Assembly: GCF_021155765.1 (NCBI RefSeq)
Contig: NC_060112.1
Coordinates: 26,874,001-26,938,000 of the forward strand
DNA from: Diprion similis
Taxonomy: Eukaryota > Arthropoda > Insecta > Hymenoptera > Diprionidae
Length of the DNA: 64,000 nucleotides
Direction of reading: 5' to 3'
The position numbers and the translations under genes are program-made. Of the stretch, positions 36,701 to 49,911 are shown piece after piece. Positions within the stretch are counted from its first letter, which is position 1. Each line of letters starts with the position of its first letter. The notes under the pieces are model-generated. The model was not told the origin of the DNA and searched no databases. It saw only the letters and a list, made by a program, of their open reading frames with translations.

Positions 36701-39700
36701 CCTTTGTAGTTGCAGACGGCCAATGGCTCTGCCCTGGATAGCCAGCCACTCCTCGATCCTTCGCCGAAGATTCTCTCGCCCCGGCGACGCTTTTTTAATT
36801 TCCTTATTCTCTCGCCAGAGGCCATCGGTGACCTATACCTATACGCTCGGTGTAACGTTCAACGCGTTTTATTGTGCGTGAACACTCTTTACCCCCTTTT
36901 TTCATCCCGATTCTATTTATGCTCTGCTGGTATTGCCAGGGCCTCGCGTTAACCCTTTTATAACGTTTTCGGGACATCCTTCGGACGTCGGCGAAGCAAC
37001 AACGGAAACACGACGTATGTCCGTTACTGAATTTTCCCTGTCGTACAATATTTGCTCGATGCGATGCAAATGGCGATGCGACGCTATTTACAGCCCATTC
37101 GTTTCTTCTCACTTTAATTTCCTCCAATCAAATACCCCGAGTCAACGGCAGTTATTCTATGAAATTTGATGGGCAACCGAAGGTTTGCCTTCTGTGAGTT
37201 AAAAACTGGGTTGCTCTTATTTCGGGCGCAGTTTTCTTCTCTCTTTTTTTGACTCGATATATTTTCTTTTTTTTTTTCACTCATACACAACGTTTTTATG
37301 TCTATACACGAAAAGAATGTATAAAATGCCGTTACGAATTCCGTGGAATTCGAAAATTTCCACGCTCTTTATGGTAAGGATCACGTCACTTGATCCTCAG
37401 AGTGATATTTTAGCTTGGAAGCAGATCGGAATAAAGAAGAGAGAAAAAAAATTATGGGGAAAAAGTGCCCCATTAAAGTAAATATCGGACTGTATTTACG
37501 GTCATATTGCGGACAAATGACCACGTCTCAATGGAGATCCAGCGAGGGGAGAGAAAAAGTCAGGTTACTTTCCATAAAATGATTTTTAGCGGAAAGAAAA
37601 AGTATTTAAAAAAAAGTCGAAAGTAGAAAAAAACTGCTTGGTAGTAGGAGAATAATCGTAAAAGGAGAAAGAAAAAAACGTTGAAAAAATCGAGCATTGT
37701 CAATGGCGTATAGGAAATCGTGAAATACGATCGCTTTTTAGTAAAAGGAGACGCAAATGTAGGGTATCGAAGTTCCCAAACCCCAACCTGACAAAGACAG
37801 ACCGTGAAATGACCATTCAGCTTTTCCAGTTTTTGCATTGTGGTCGTGTTACATGAAAAATGATCATCTCTTAATGCCTTAAGATCCTACGGGGATGCCA
37901 GGGGGATCGAAGACTCACAGTGACACACGTGCACACAAATGCAGATCGTTCGACTCAAGCATATCCCGAAAATCGGCCGTCAACTTCATCCCAAAATAAA
38001 ATACTCCTGCACAAGGTTTTCTCAGCGATACATATTTTTCTTTTCATATGGCGATATTTCCTCTATTAAGTAACGTGAAATCATTGGATTTATAAAGTTA
38101 TTGGAATATTTATTTACTTTTTTAACTACAGCCAATTTTCTTTTGTGGAAAAATTTACCTTGCGAGCAATTGAACGTAGGTACCTGACGAATGTTTTTTC
38201 GACAGCTATCAAAATGTGTTAATTTTTTCTATCAGTTTATAATGAGACAGATTCGAAGAATTCAGTAAAATGAAAAATCCTCGGAAAATCGTTACTCGCG
38301 TTTTATCACGATTCTATAATCACTGGAAAACTTGTCCATGAATATACCAGTGATTTGATTTCCACGCCCCGCACTCTCTGCCTTTCTACAGTATGAAAGG
38401 TTCAGGTGGATGTAAATAAGCGTTTGTTCGTGATTCAAAGACTGATGTGTGGGTGAGACCTGCGCGTGTTGGGTGTAGAAATGGGCAGGCCGAGCTCCTA
38501 GCGAGCGGTATATAATTGCGGGGTGGCGTTCAAAACTGGCCAGGACCCACCCCTAACTAGCAGAGGTTCCCTGATTTCTTCTTCGCCTTTTTTTTCTTCC
38601 CTGGGATGTTACGGAAGCTTTGAGTTCAGCCAAAACTCTCTAAATTCATGGAAAATCGTTAAGCTATCAGCACATGTCGCATTGGCTTCAATGCCACAGT
38701 GAAACCCTGCTTTTAACTTCCTCGATAAAATCCACAGCTGCGGAATGTCTTCCTCTTACGTAACAATACTTGTGACCCGAAATCCAATGATCCGTCGAAG
38801 CCTCTGCAGAGTTTCTCTGCCATGCTGGCTGTCGGGAATTCGAAAAATTTCATCGGAGATAGATACTCGTTAACTTTGTTCCGACGATCGCCACTTCTAG
38901 CCGTAAAGTTTTAAAAATTAGTCTTCGAATGACGTCGAACGCATAAAGAATAATTCCAACAGATAATTCGAGTGTCGGCCAATCCTCGTTCCTCGCGAAA
39001 ACGCCGTCGGCAGTAATCACCGGCTACTTTTCTTATGCTCTGGCAAATCTCGGAAGAAATTCTTCCGCCGAGTCCCCAGGCCATTTCGAGTGAGAACCTC
39101 TGCTAGGAATCTCTTTCCACCTCTGCTCCTTCCCCCGCACCGTAAAGTCCTCTCGGCTCACCTCGCAGCCTGAAAATTCTTTTTCTTCGAAATGCGCCTT
39201 TGCCCTCTCCGAATACGCATCGGGATTTCGTCGCAGTGTTAGTTGCCGTTCCATGAAGCCCACCGCTGATTGACTGATCGCGTTTGAACTAAGTATCCAA
39301 TTTATCAATCGATTTCATAGAAACGGGAATACAAGATTTTCTTTCGCCTCGTCGAGTCTGGGTTCAAAAATTTGTTCTTATGGAAATGCATTACCTATAA
39401 TTCAATAGTTCAGCAAAATTTGGTAAAACGTTGGAGAGTGAAGAAGCGTGATCTCGACACTTTGAACAATGCAATTACCGATTATGCACTAACCCCATCA
39501 ATTTCTCCTGGCACCTCGTACATTTCGTGTGAGAAATTCGCGGATACTGGTATTTCGTATGACGATTGTTCCATTCATTCTTCGCTTAGAAATTTTCCTT
39601 TTCGACTGTAATTGCCTCCTCGACGAGGCAGATGCAGCATCCCCCAGCTCTTTTGGAAAATGCAATGGCTCTCCCGAAGCCCCGGTGAACGAGGATCGTC

Positions 39701-41702
39701 TCTGTAACTTCCCCCATAACTTCGAACATCCCCTCGGCACGCCGCAACGCAATCTTCCCTTTATGTAAGAGACATACGAAGAGCTATTCTGGTCCTGGGA
39801 ACGTTTTTTCTTTCTCGTCTTTTCTCTTCTCATCTCTCTTTCTTCTCTCCCTGTTTTTCGAACTGTAATTATTTTCACAGCTTGGGTCTTCTCGCACGAG
39901 GTCGTACAATGGGCTGAATTGATCATTGTATTATACGAGTACACATATCTTCCATCAACCAAAAACGTCCCACCAAAACCCGGAAACGCGTATTCCGAGT
40001 AAATTTTCCCCTTTTTCACCATCTCAGTCGTTCGAAATTCGACTAGACATGCGTCGTTTCAATTAAATCCGTATCAGAAGATTAAAAAAAAAAAAAAAAA
40101 AAAATACCAATTGTACGTTCGAAGCTTGACCAGGATCTTAGGACGATAAATGCTGTTGCACGTAATTTTTCCGCGACGTCGCGGCATCAGGGCTTAAATA
40201 ATCGCGACGTCTATAACTGGGGTGGTTACGACAGGGCGACACCGCGAAGCATCGAGGTTCGTTTCAGTCTGGGGTGACTCAAGAAAGGGACTGAAGGAAG
40301 AGCCGGGAGAGAAGGGCAACGGCACCAAGAAACTATGTTAATGTCGCTCATAAACCTCGGCAACAGGTTCATTTCTCGGGCAGCCGCGGCTGCCGCGAAA
40401 ATCTTGAAGAAATGCATTGCTCGTAAGCGCAGCGATATCTCAAACGGACACCTGAAAAATCCTTACGCGGTTGAAACTTCTCGTCCGTGCTGCGGTCGCC
40501 GCTGAATTCGCAATATTCTCCGACCCTTTATTAATCGGGGACAAATTCTCTCCGCGACTTTTTGATCCGTTTTTTACACCGCAAGCTTTGTCAAACCGAA
40601 CAACAGAGGAGATCGCAGATTTTTTAACCAGGGCTGGTATTAAAGGTATTAGAATACATCAGCTGCATTGACGATTAGTCCAAAACAACGGTGAGCCTTG
40701 TATGGTAGAACTGCAACCTCCGATGAAACCGATCCGAACATTATTACTGAAGAGAGGAAAAAGCAGATGGGCTTCGGTGCAGGAGTGGAGTATAAATTTG
40801 GCGGGGGTTGCGACCGAAAAGGATCTTCTCATCCTAGCTCGTTGAGGTGCAGCAGGATAAGAGAGAAGGGGTGTGGGAAAAGTTACCGCGGACGAAGGAT
40901 TTCTACCAGTGTGACGTCATCAGATTTTCAACGCAGCTGGCTTCTTCTGCCGGGGCTGAAAGATTGATCGCGAGATTAGTCTAAGTAGCTGTGTAGAAGG
41001 GGTTTGACTCAATGTCTTCTAATGAGCTCCAGAAACGCTTACCGAATGTCTAGCGTGTCACGAGAAACGTTCAGCGCTTACATTTGCTTCACAAATTCAT
41101 TTCAGATTCGTGCGATTATTTAAGTCTCGATTTTTCATCATCGAATTTCAAAGAAGAATCACGACGTTATCAACGTTTTTACTACTCTCGTCGTTCTTTT
41201 CTCAGTTCAAACGAAGACAGTGAATATCATGCGAATATAATTTTTGAATCACGCGAAAAAACTATCCGAACGACAAGTTTCCGGCGCATAATTTACGATC
41301 GTGGAGGACCTACGAGCGGTGTCGTAAAAGTAGCGACGTCTTATTTTGAGTAACAAATCTGTTTTACTACCAGTTTATAATACAACATGTCGCTGCTGCT
41401 GTTTGACCACTTCTGTTTTCACCGTCAGCATCGTAATTCGTCGCGACAATGACGGGGGTCACGTCTCACGGGTCAAGATCATTACAAAACTATTAGCTCC
41501 GCTCTTCACCTTATAATCCTGTGACATATGACCCGAGTGACCGTCCCAAAACCAGATATCACGGCTTACACTGGCTGAGCTGGAAGCGAGACGCGGGTTC
41601 TACCTCCTCGACTCGATACAGCTCGTGCATTCCTTGCTCGGTGACTTCTTCAGACATCGACCCGGCCTCGACCCTGTCCACGCGATGGCGATCACCGATC
41701 AT

Positions 41703-41721
41703 GACCCTGACCCTGACCCTG
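41703..41721 (+). repeat. GACCCT short tandem repeat
   Basis: Three perfect GACCCT units plus a final G. It is not the TTAGG-type insect telomere repeat. Confidence 0.85.
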
Positions 41722-43160
41722 TTCAACCTGTCCTTCGGTTCGGCTGACCGTTACGCATCGAGAGAATCCTGGGCTGGACACTGGTCAGTCTGGAAGTAGA
41801 TCGGTCGGAAGACGGAAAAGGTCCGAGGACATGTGTGGGGAAGTAGTTGAGTTGTTATAAATAATTGTAACAAAGGTATGCGCTTGACCCTTAGCGCGTG
41901 CTCCGATTGTCGAGGAGGTCAACCAACTTTCTCTCACTCTCTCTCTCTCTTTCTCTCTCTCTACTTGTTTTTCTTGCGACAAAACTGGATTCCGAAATGG
42001 GTAGGTTACGCCGACCCGCCCGGACACTCCTGAAAGAGTTCATATATCCCGTTTGACCGATGTCCCGTCCGTTTTTAGACGTACCTCGACATACGGACGC
42101 GTCGTGCCCCGCAAACCTGACTCCAGCGACCCGCTGCTCCCACGGGACAATCCCGTTCGCCAACGAGGTTTTAACCACCGTTAACGACTCTATCGCCAAT
42201 TGTATCTACGACAGTTACGGGAATTTATTCATTCGAGCCGGTCTAATCTTCATCTCAATTACCCATCTGTACATCAGTACCTACCAAGTGGGACCAGATC
42301 CAAGGCCAAGATCAAGATAACCGTCTTTACTTCGTAAATATTATAATCACAGCATATATCAACAATGAATCGTTTTGAGAATTCAAGATCAGAAGATTTT
42401 TACTGAACCCTCCAAGGTACGTGAATAGAGCAGAACTATTAGTGAACTCGTATATTCAATATTAGTTTCGATACTATTTACTTTTTATCGAAATTAAGTT
42501 TCTAAAAGACACACAATTCCATCTCAATGACGGAGGATGTTGGGTGGAAATTCTTTCAAGATGCGAGTGAAGACAGCTTTTATATCAATCAGCGAAGTCT
42601 ATGTATAAGAATTGTGTCGATAAAAGTGACGGCCGAAGAGTGACGAACACATACGACCATTCTCAGTCACCTCAACGTTTACATCGTAACCGATATCCGA
42701 GGTTCACAAGGTGAATATAAATATTTCAGTCAAAACGCCGCATGTAGCGTAGAAATATATTCGACGACGTTGCCCTCCTCGAAGTACCGATACGGAAGCC
42801 GACATCGGCGAGGACAAGTTGAAAAGATCGTAAATTTTCTCAGAGATATACATTACACGCTCTTTCAGACTGGCGTGCGTTACCGTATTTGCATAGGTCC
42901 GCCGGTGTAAAAAGCAAATGAACGCCTCCAGGGCGCCGCTGGCTGCTAGCTGCTAGCTGCGTCTCTGCTCTACCTTCCACGTTTACCTCCTTACCCACCG
43001 CTAAAAGGATTCAATTTAAAAAGTGGCGATTCAAGAAACTGGAAGTCCAAAACTAGAACTGGTAACACGCTTATTATTGCCCGGGGTCCCGGACACGAGC
43101 GAACTCCCTTGAACCGCCTGAACCCGGGGCCGCGGGCTGGATGACCCTTCCGAGACTGCC

Positions 43161-43256
43161 TCCCCCTCCCCCCTCCCCCCTCCTTACTCCTCGTCGCCAC
43201 CTTTCCTCTCCTCTTCCCGCTCCTCCTCCTCCTCCCCCTCCTCTTTCCCTCCCCGC
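43161..43256 (+). repeat. C/CT-rich polypyrimidine tract
   Basis: About 95 bp almost free of purines, with runs of five or six C separated by T. On the opposite strand it is a G-rich polypurine tract able to form G-quadruplex or triplex structures. Confidence 0.85.
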
Positions 43257-46200
43257 CAGGCACCGCGAATCTCTTCACTCTACTTCTTTGGTCAACACTT
43301 AATCTTGAGAGAAAAATTCCAGCTCGATTTACATGCGTATGTATGTATGTGTGAAGCGAGCTGCATTTTAGGCTGAGAAAAATCAGTCCTGCGTCAGGAA
43401 TATTATTCCACTTTTAATTTACGTTGAGTATCAAGTGGAACTTATATGACCGATGAATTTGACTAACGTCTCAAACGTGAAAGGCTTTTACTTTGTGTGA
43501 GGCTGGAAAATGAATTGTCGTAATCTGACGGGGAACGTTGTCCATTGGCAAATAACAAGACACGGGAGTATATTTTTAATGAAAAATCGCGGTATGCGAA
43601 CGGAAAATATTATCAGTTGGCAGAGCAGTGTATTATCTATATTCGTGATAATTCGGAGTCATTATAGTCGTGACTTTTGTAAGGAGGAATCGTGGCTGAT
43701 TATCGTTACGGAAAGGCTTGCGGTTTGCTTGGATAAGCGTTAGAAGGTATCGTACGATCTGCGGCCCTGCCGCAGAAAAAATGCCTACTGGAGGCGGACT
43801 TTGGAGCAAACCTGCCAGACGAAGGTTCAACGTATCCTCAGCTTCCGAAGTCGACTTTCCACCCCGAAAAGGACTTGGTTCATTTTCCGCTCGACTTTTG
43901 GACCCATCGGCACCTGCGTCTTTGGTAAATCGGGATATCCAGGTACGAAAGTGCACCGATCTCTCTGCTAGGTAAAGAAGAAGCTTTCGGGCAAAGAAGT
44001 GGATAGTCGGTTTGTTGTGAGGCCTCGGCTATCTAGGACAAAGGCCCCCCGGCGAAAATCCCGCGGGATTTCATGACGGGACTCCACTCGGTCTATGCCG
44101 GGATGTTCTCTGCCCGAAAGAAATATGCCCCAACCGTTTTCCATTATGATCATCGTCGAGATCCATGGGTATCAAGGGGGTATCGCAAGGGGTGAATACC
44201 GCTTCTCCCCTATTCGCAGACAAACTGCATGCAGACAGCGGTGCGATCGCACGTATAGCATGTGCCACCTTGTGCCCGATTCAGCCCTACGATTTCTTTT
44301 TCTCTTCGGCACGTAACTCTACGCTCGGATGCAGGAGCCCGCGAGATGAGCGAACGGGTGCACGTCGAGGCTGGTTCACTGGGGGATGGGAAGAGCTGTG
44401 GGAACGTTCTCACAGCCTCGGGAGATCACCTGTATCCACTAAAGCATCCCTAACCCGGGGCGGGATACTCCCTTACCCACTCTGTCCCGCCAGGATAGCG
44501 GAGATTTCTTCTCGACGAGGCCCAGATGCAGTCTGCCTCGGATCTTCACGTTTAAGTAATTCGTTAACCCCCCGCGGAGCCGCCAATTACCCAGAACCTT
44601 CGGCGACCCACTAAGATGAGAGGCATTTCATATTATCACTCGAGCTGTACCCGAGACGGCTATCCAGTTTGACGGGGATCAACGAATCCGCTTGATCTTC
44701 GCATCTACGGATGGATAAATATGTTATACGAACTCGTCGGACCGTGACATTTGACAAGAAACCCAACTCTTCGTCAGGATCATCGGCAACGATTCATTAG
44801 TTGTTGTTATGTTCAGTCTGTAGTTAGAAACTTTACCATATTTCAACGTTGACGTTATGCACTTTCTATTTTATTCCGCTCACGGTACGTGCTACAAACA
44901 TATTTTACAAAAAAATTGCCTCGAACAGGTCGGACAAATGAGAAATAATGATAACAGTCAAACGTTTGTGGAATAAATGTGAAATAAACCTAGCCTTGGA
45001 AAGCTGCAGCTACAAGTTCAACATTAAATTATTATTTGTGACTAGCCAACTGGGAAATTATTTATTTCAAAACCTTTTATGCGGTTTAATATGATTGGTA
45101 TATGAAGACATACATAAATTCTGAGAACTCGACTATTTATTGATGGTCCGAATAATTCTCGTTTATCTTCGTTCTGTTTCTCAGTAACTTTTCTTTTATA
45201 CCTTGAACGATGTTTACGCGCGAGAAATCGACGTGACGAGCTAGTCATCTGTGCTACACAAGAAAGCAGGAATCTTGAGGTAACAGATGAAAGCAGTATA
45301 AAGTTCCGTTTGCATTCGAAGCAAAGCAAACAGACGGTGAGCGTCTTCCCCTTTTAATTTTAATTTCCTAGCAAAGTCCCCCTTCTGTAAAACGATAGAC
45401 GAAGGGAGATGAAGACGAAGGCATAGAAGGGAGGGAGAATTTCGTCCCATTTTCCACGCACACCTCATCCCTTTTACATTTTAATTTTATCCCCTTTTTC
45501 CCCTTTTAGAGCCGTCGCGACGCTCGGCTTTTGAAAAGTCTGGGGGTCCGCCGCGCCGCAGCCTTGGATAGGTCGCATCCCTTTAACATTATAATTCTTT
45601 CGCGACCCCCCTTTGCGCGCCGATTTATAGGCTATATAGGCGGTGGAATTCTGAAGAGAAATGTTATGCTTCGATGGGGAATCAATGCAAAACCGTTGGC
45701 AGAGTGCACCCGGGAAAATTCTGAGTGTCGGTCTTACGGGGATTACTCGCTCCTTCGCCATGCAAAACGAGCACCTCAACTCTTTCCTTTTCACGCCACG
45801 ACGTGCTTTCGCCGGTGTCAATACCTTTGGCCAACCCACCGGAGCTGCGATCGGGAATACATTAACGGTCGCCGCCAAGCTCCGCGGGAATCGGATCAAC
45901 GCCGAATCAATTCCAATGTCACAATAGGCATATGATATGACCCTCGGTTCATGCGATTCAAATCTCGTGGACTAGAACATGCAAGGTAGGCAAGTGACGG
46001 GTCAAATTCGTAAATGATGGTTTTTAATGTCGCGCAGTTTCTTCGGTCAGCATCCTTAACGGTGATCTCGAGACTTCCTGTGGGACGCTACAAGGATCAA
46101 TTGGAACGGAGGGAAACGCGAAGGGGGAAAAATGCGAGATTACAATGGTCTGTATCTCATCTGTAACCTCGTCCTCGGGTTCCGTGGTTCTCGCGGCAGG

Positions 46201-46632
46201 CATATCCGTCCATACGAACCTCCAGGTCCATCCCGACCCACCGACTACTGACCACACTCAACGGACAAACAAAAAGGCGTCGTGGAAGGCCCGAGCACGT
46301 GTCCAGCCCGCATGTCTTAGGATTAAGACAGAGCGCGGCCGAGGCCGAGCTACAAACACCCGTTAGATCCCCGTCCCAAAGAAGTCAAACGAAGAAGCGC
46401 GACAGAGACTCGCCGACCACTTGTCAGGGCGGAGGGCAGTGTGAAAAAGTTGGAATAAAAAAGCAGAAAGGAGGGGGAGAAAGTACATTATTGGAAGACG
46501 CCGGCACGCGCCGGCTGTTACATCGATGTTGAACGGGAGATGAGGTGTTAAGGAGCTCGGGAGGTGACTAAACACATGAAGTACTTATCAATTACAGGTA
46601 CCGACGTCTCTCAACAGGATACGCGGGTTTTT

Positions 46633-47379
46633 TTATCCGGGGTTTCGATGAAACTCAGATTGACTGCTCGATGCATCCCCAGAGCGTGTGATCAAGCAAT
46701 TCAAGGATACAGGATAAGAACAGCTCGAAAAAGTGCTTGTGTACCATTTATAGAGAGTAAGTCGTGTGTTTGGTAATTGATTTCGAACGTGATTAGTCTG
46801 ATTGAGTAACCTTGAAATTTGGCTTTGTTCCGTGCTTCCGACTTCTACTTCATCAGCAAATGTTTTTGGAAACACTTGCTGTGCCGTGTGAGTCGCCGGT
46901 GCCGAAACAAATCTTTCGAACACTTTCATTCGGTTGTCGTTGATCAGGATCCAAGGTAAAAAATAACAAGGGAAAGGGGAAAACCCTGGGAATAATCGAG
47001 CCGACGAAATCAGTTTGAAGTTGAAAACACTGGGATTTTTGGACTGCGATGAGGTCGAAATGGAAATTAAATTCTCGGTGGAGTTTACCCCTTGGCCGGG
47101 GTGGTGGCTTCCCACGTCGTTTGTGTACGTATGCGTGGCTACTCTACGTACGTACGGGAAGCGAGAGGAAGAGAGCGGGAGAGGAATATAGAGAAGGGGG
47201 GAGAGTGGACCACGGGTCACATTTGGGCGTTGCCAACTTGAGGATATCCAGTTACATTCGCAAGTCGCGCAGGCTACTTGTACCCAGCACCGGCCACTGG
47301 TTGAAGAATTTTCATGTGTCGCCGTGGATTGGTGTGATTGCCTACCACCGACACTCGCACACCGTGACATTGATAACAA
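46633..47379 (-). CDS. Long unsupported open reading frame (248 codons)
   Basis: This is the longest open frame in the right half of the window. The translation is Ser/Thr/Pro-rich with a mid hydrophobic patch (LFPGFSPFPCYFLPWILI). I recognise no domain, signal peptide or repeat and see no partner exons. Codon use does not look clearly protein-like. It could be chance, a lineage-specific gene or part of a decayed mobile element. Confidence 0.12.
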   Translation of the reverse strand: MLSMSRCASVGGRQSHQSTATHENSSTSGRCWVQVACATCECNWISSSWQRPNVTRGPLSPLLYIPLPLSSSRFPYVRRVATHTYTNDVGSHHPGQGVNSTENLISISTSSQSKNPSVFNFKLISSARLFPGFSPFPCYFLPWILINDNRMKVFERFVSAPATHTAQQVFPKTFADEVEVGSTEQSQISRLLNQTNHVRNQLPNTRLTLYKWYTSTFSSCSYPVSLNCLITRSGDASSSQSEFHRNPG

Positions 47380-48957
47380 TGGGTGCTCTCTGCTTGTCGC
47401 AAAGCTGATTTTTTCTCTTCGCTTTTTCCAAGCCGTGAGTCAGTGTGCGTGACTCTCGTCCACCAATCTGTCTATTCCGACCTCTTGCAGGTCTTCGCCT
47501 CGGTCCTGGACTTCGGTGCGAAATGTACGTTACGGGTCTTCGCCAAGAACATGGCCGAGGATCACGGTCAACGGACTGTATCTATGACGTCTATGAACCA
47601 AGAAAGGCTTGTACGTTAGGGATAATGTTAGGTCACCGGTGGACGTTGTCCGTTACGCAAGGGAGGTGTAAGTCTTCCTGAGACACTTTTCAACAATTTT
47701 CTTGACCGCGATCAGGTATGTGTCGTACTCAAAGGACAATTCCTTTCAATGACTAGGGTTTTTGTTAACGATGATAGATACGTTTGAGACGGTAAAATAA
47801 TATTTGGCATCACGTTTTATTAGATGAGTATGTTTCGGCAGCTATATAAACTTCTTCTAGAGATCCTTGGCACAAATCGTTGAATCCATTTTTAACTTAT
47901 TAACCAACGCCTTAACTTATTTCTAATGTCCATGCTAAACGAACAAGCCTCTTTTAGAAGACCGTATTTCTAAATGCTGTTTTCATTGTTTCTGATGAAA
48001 ATCCTGGATACAGGAAATGCTTTTATTGAAAAAATATCTTCTTTCTTTCTTTAAGAAGGAAAAAATCTTTGCCACCGTCTTACATCTCCCCATCTACAGT
48101 TGATTTTTAACGTAAACAATCATGTATTTTTTTACGACCGATACGTAATTATATTTCCGCGTAATGCGAGCGCGGTGAATTGTTTAAAAAATGAAAGTTA
48201 CAGCCAGAATGACAACCGACTCAATAAAGAGGGTCGTGCTTGATGTGAAGAAACCACAGAAGCGCTTGTAACCTCAAGTGCCGACGAGTGGTCGCGCTGA
48301 CCTCCGTCTCTGCGTAACCCTTGTTCTACAGCCACTTAAAAAATGACTTTGTAGCTGACCTGAAGCCGATGATTAATCAGGATTAGCCGAAGATCTGACC
48401 CCTGGCGTACGTCCAGTTGTCCGTCGAGCGGCGTTGAAGTGGTCATGCGACGTCGATCGATCACAGAGAATAGACCTCGGTGTGAGCGGTGACGTCCCCC
48501 GGGTGTCTTAGTTTCGCTGCGGTATACGATGCGGCCGTACGTTGTATGAAACTATGGTAATCCAACAATCATTATATCGTCGTTAAATTTGACGAGCATG
48601 TAATTGTACCGGTCAGAGGTTGCCGCGAAAGGGGGATACGCGCACCTGACTCATTTCGCGTCCCTTCGCCCGCTGATGACTTTTCTCGAATTAGGCTTCA
48701 ATTAAACCTTAACGAGATAATCCCGGTTCCCAGTGATTTCCTCGACTAGTTCGATATTCAGCCATATTCGGAAAGCGTGCCCTAGCTTCCACATATCTGG
48801 GAATCGCAATCACGTCCAGGCACTAGCCAACTTTCGAGAAACTGCAAAGCCGGAATTGAAAATCTCCCACAGGCGTACCCATCCTCGTAGCGCAAGCGGA
48901 AGATGAGAAAAAAAGAGACAAAGGGAAATTGATCGCGGATCCCTGGGTCTCGGGTAT

Positions 48958-48975
48958 GACGACGACGACGACGAC
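48958..48975 (+). repeat. GAC trinucleotide repeat
   Basis: Six perfect GAC units. They read as Asp, Thr or Arg runs depending on frame, in no accepted gene. Confidence 0.9.
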
Positions 48976-49865
48976 GAGGAAGGACCAAAAGCCAAGGTGT
49001 CTGAGACCAACGGCCGAGGGTTCTAGACGGACCGTTACGTTACGCGGACTTGGGATTACTGGGCTAGTCGTATCATTCCGTTATAGCTATCGGTGTTTTT
49101 GCATGACAATTAATCCTCACGCTTAATGGCCGTGGTCCTGTTGGCCACCTGGTCCCGACGTTCCGACGTCCCGGACGACAATACGTTCCGTCCTTTGCTC
49201 GCCTCAGTTTCATTAGGGGCAGAGGGAGAGTTGCGGGACACGAGATGATGACCTGCATCTTAAATCCCGACATTCCGCGAGGGCGCGGTAATCCCACGTT
49301 ACATAATAACCGACTGCGCCATCGCATCTGCCCTGCGGTCTCTTTTCTTTTTTCTTTTTTTCTTCTTTGTCTACGTCACACTCTCATCTAGGTATTCCAC
49401 AGCTATCATTCCGTAAGAGGATAAGATGTTTGGACAAAAGAACGCGGAATTGTTGTCAAAGAGGGAGGGGATGAATTACTCGAACGAGTTTGCAGCAAGA
49501 AACTTTAAATATGATTGGTGTACTTTTGAAATTCGAATTTCCACTTCAGATTTGTTGTGCATATGTAAAGCGAAGACATTTCCTGACATCCATGGACAAT
49601 GTCCGGTCTTCCACAAGCATGACGAAGAACGGCGTCAGCACTTCTCTGCACTTCTGGTCCTTCACAAAGGAGTCGCGAAGAAATATTCTGCCTCGTGAAG
49701 GGCTAAAGAAATCGGTGGTGGCTGTGCCGTATAAGCGATCCCGTGCGTTTACTGGACAGCTTGGAGAAACTCTGTAGCAGCAGCGTTCCCCGGGCCACTC
49801 TAATATGGGCACATCGCTTTAAACCGGCGAGGGTGAGAGCGGATAGGCGGGTGGCCGGAGGTTCG

Positions 49866-49911
49866 GGAGGAGGAGGAGGAGTAAGAGGAGGAAGAGGAGG
49901 AAGAGGAGGAC
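49866..49911 (+). repeat. GGA/AGAGG purine tract
   Basis: Purine-only apart from one T, built from AGG, GGA and AGAGGA units, followed by a very CG-rich ~130 bp. It creates Gly-Arg and Pro-rich phantom frames. Confidence 0.85.

Larger units (their letters stand above)
33785..46632. other. Gene-poor stretch with CpG-rich patches
   Basis: No conserved gene is recognisable. Many frames are open on both strands (for example 39498-40022 -, 44165-44614 +, 45474-45935 both), as expected of CpG-rich DNA with few stop codons. A TATATAA box with a GC-rich context lies at 38509-38515 but has no supported transcript. Simple repeats include GACCCT at 41703-41721, a CT tract near 41930-41962 and an A-run near 40084-40103. 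Confidence 0.45.

Noticed and set aside
38509..38515. TATATAA box as a promoter
   Set aside because: No initiator at the right spacing and no downstream open exon with good splice sites.
39498..40022. 174-codon frame on the - strand
   Set aside because: Lys/Arg-rich low-complexity middle from a CT-rich tract; no domain, promoter or splice partner.
41703..41721. GACCCT repeat as interstitial telomere DNA
   Set aside because: Does not match TTAGG or known hymenopteran variants and has only three units.
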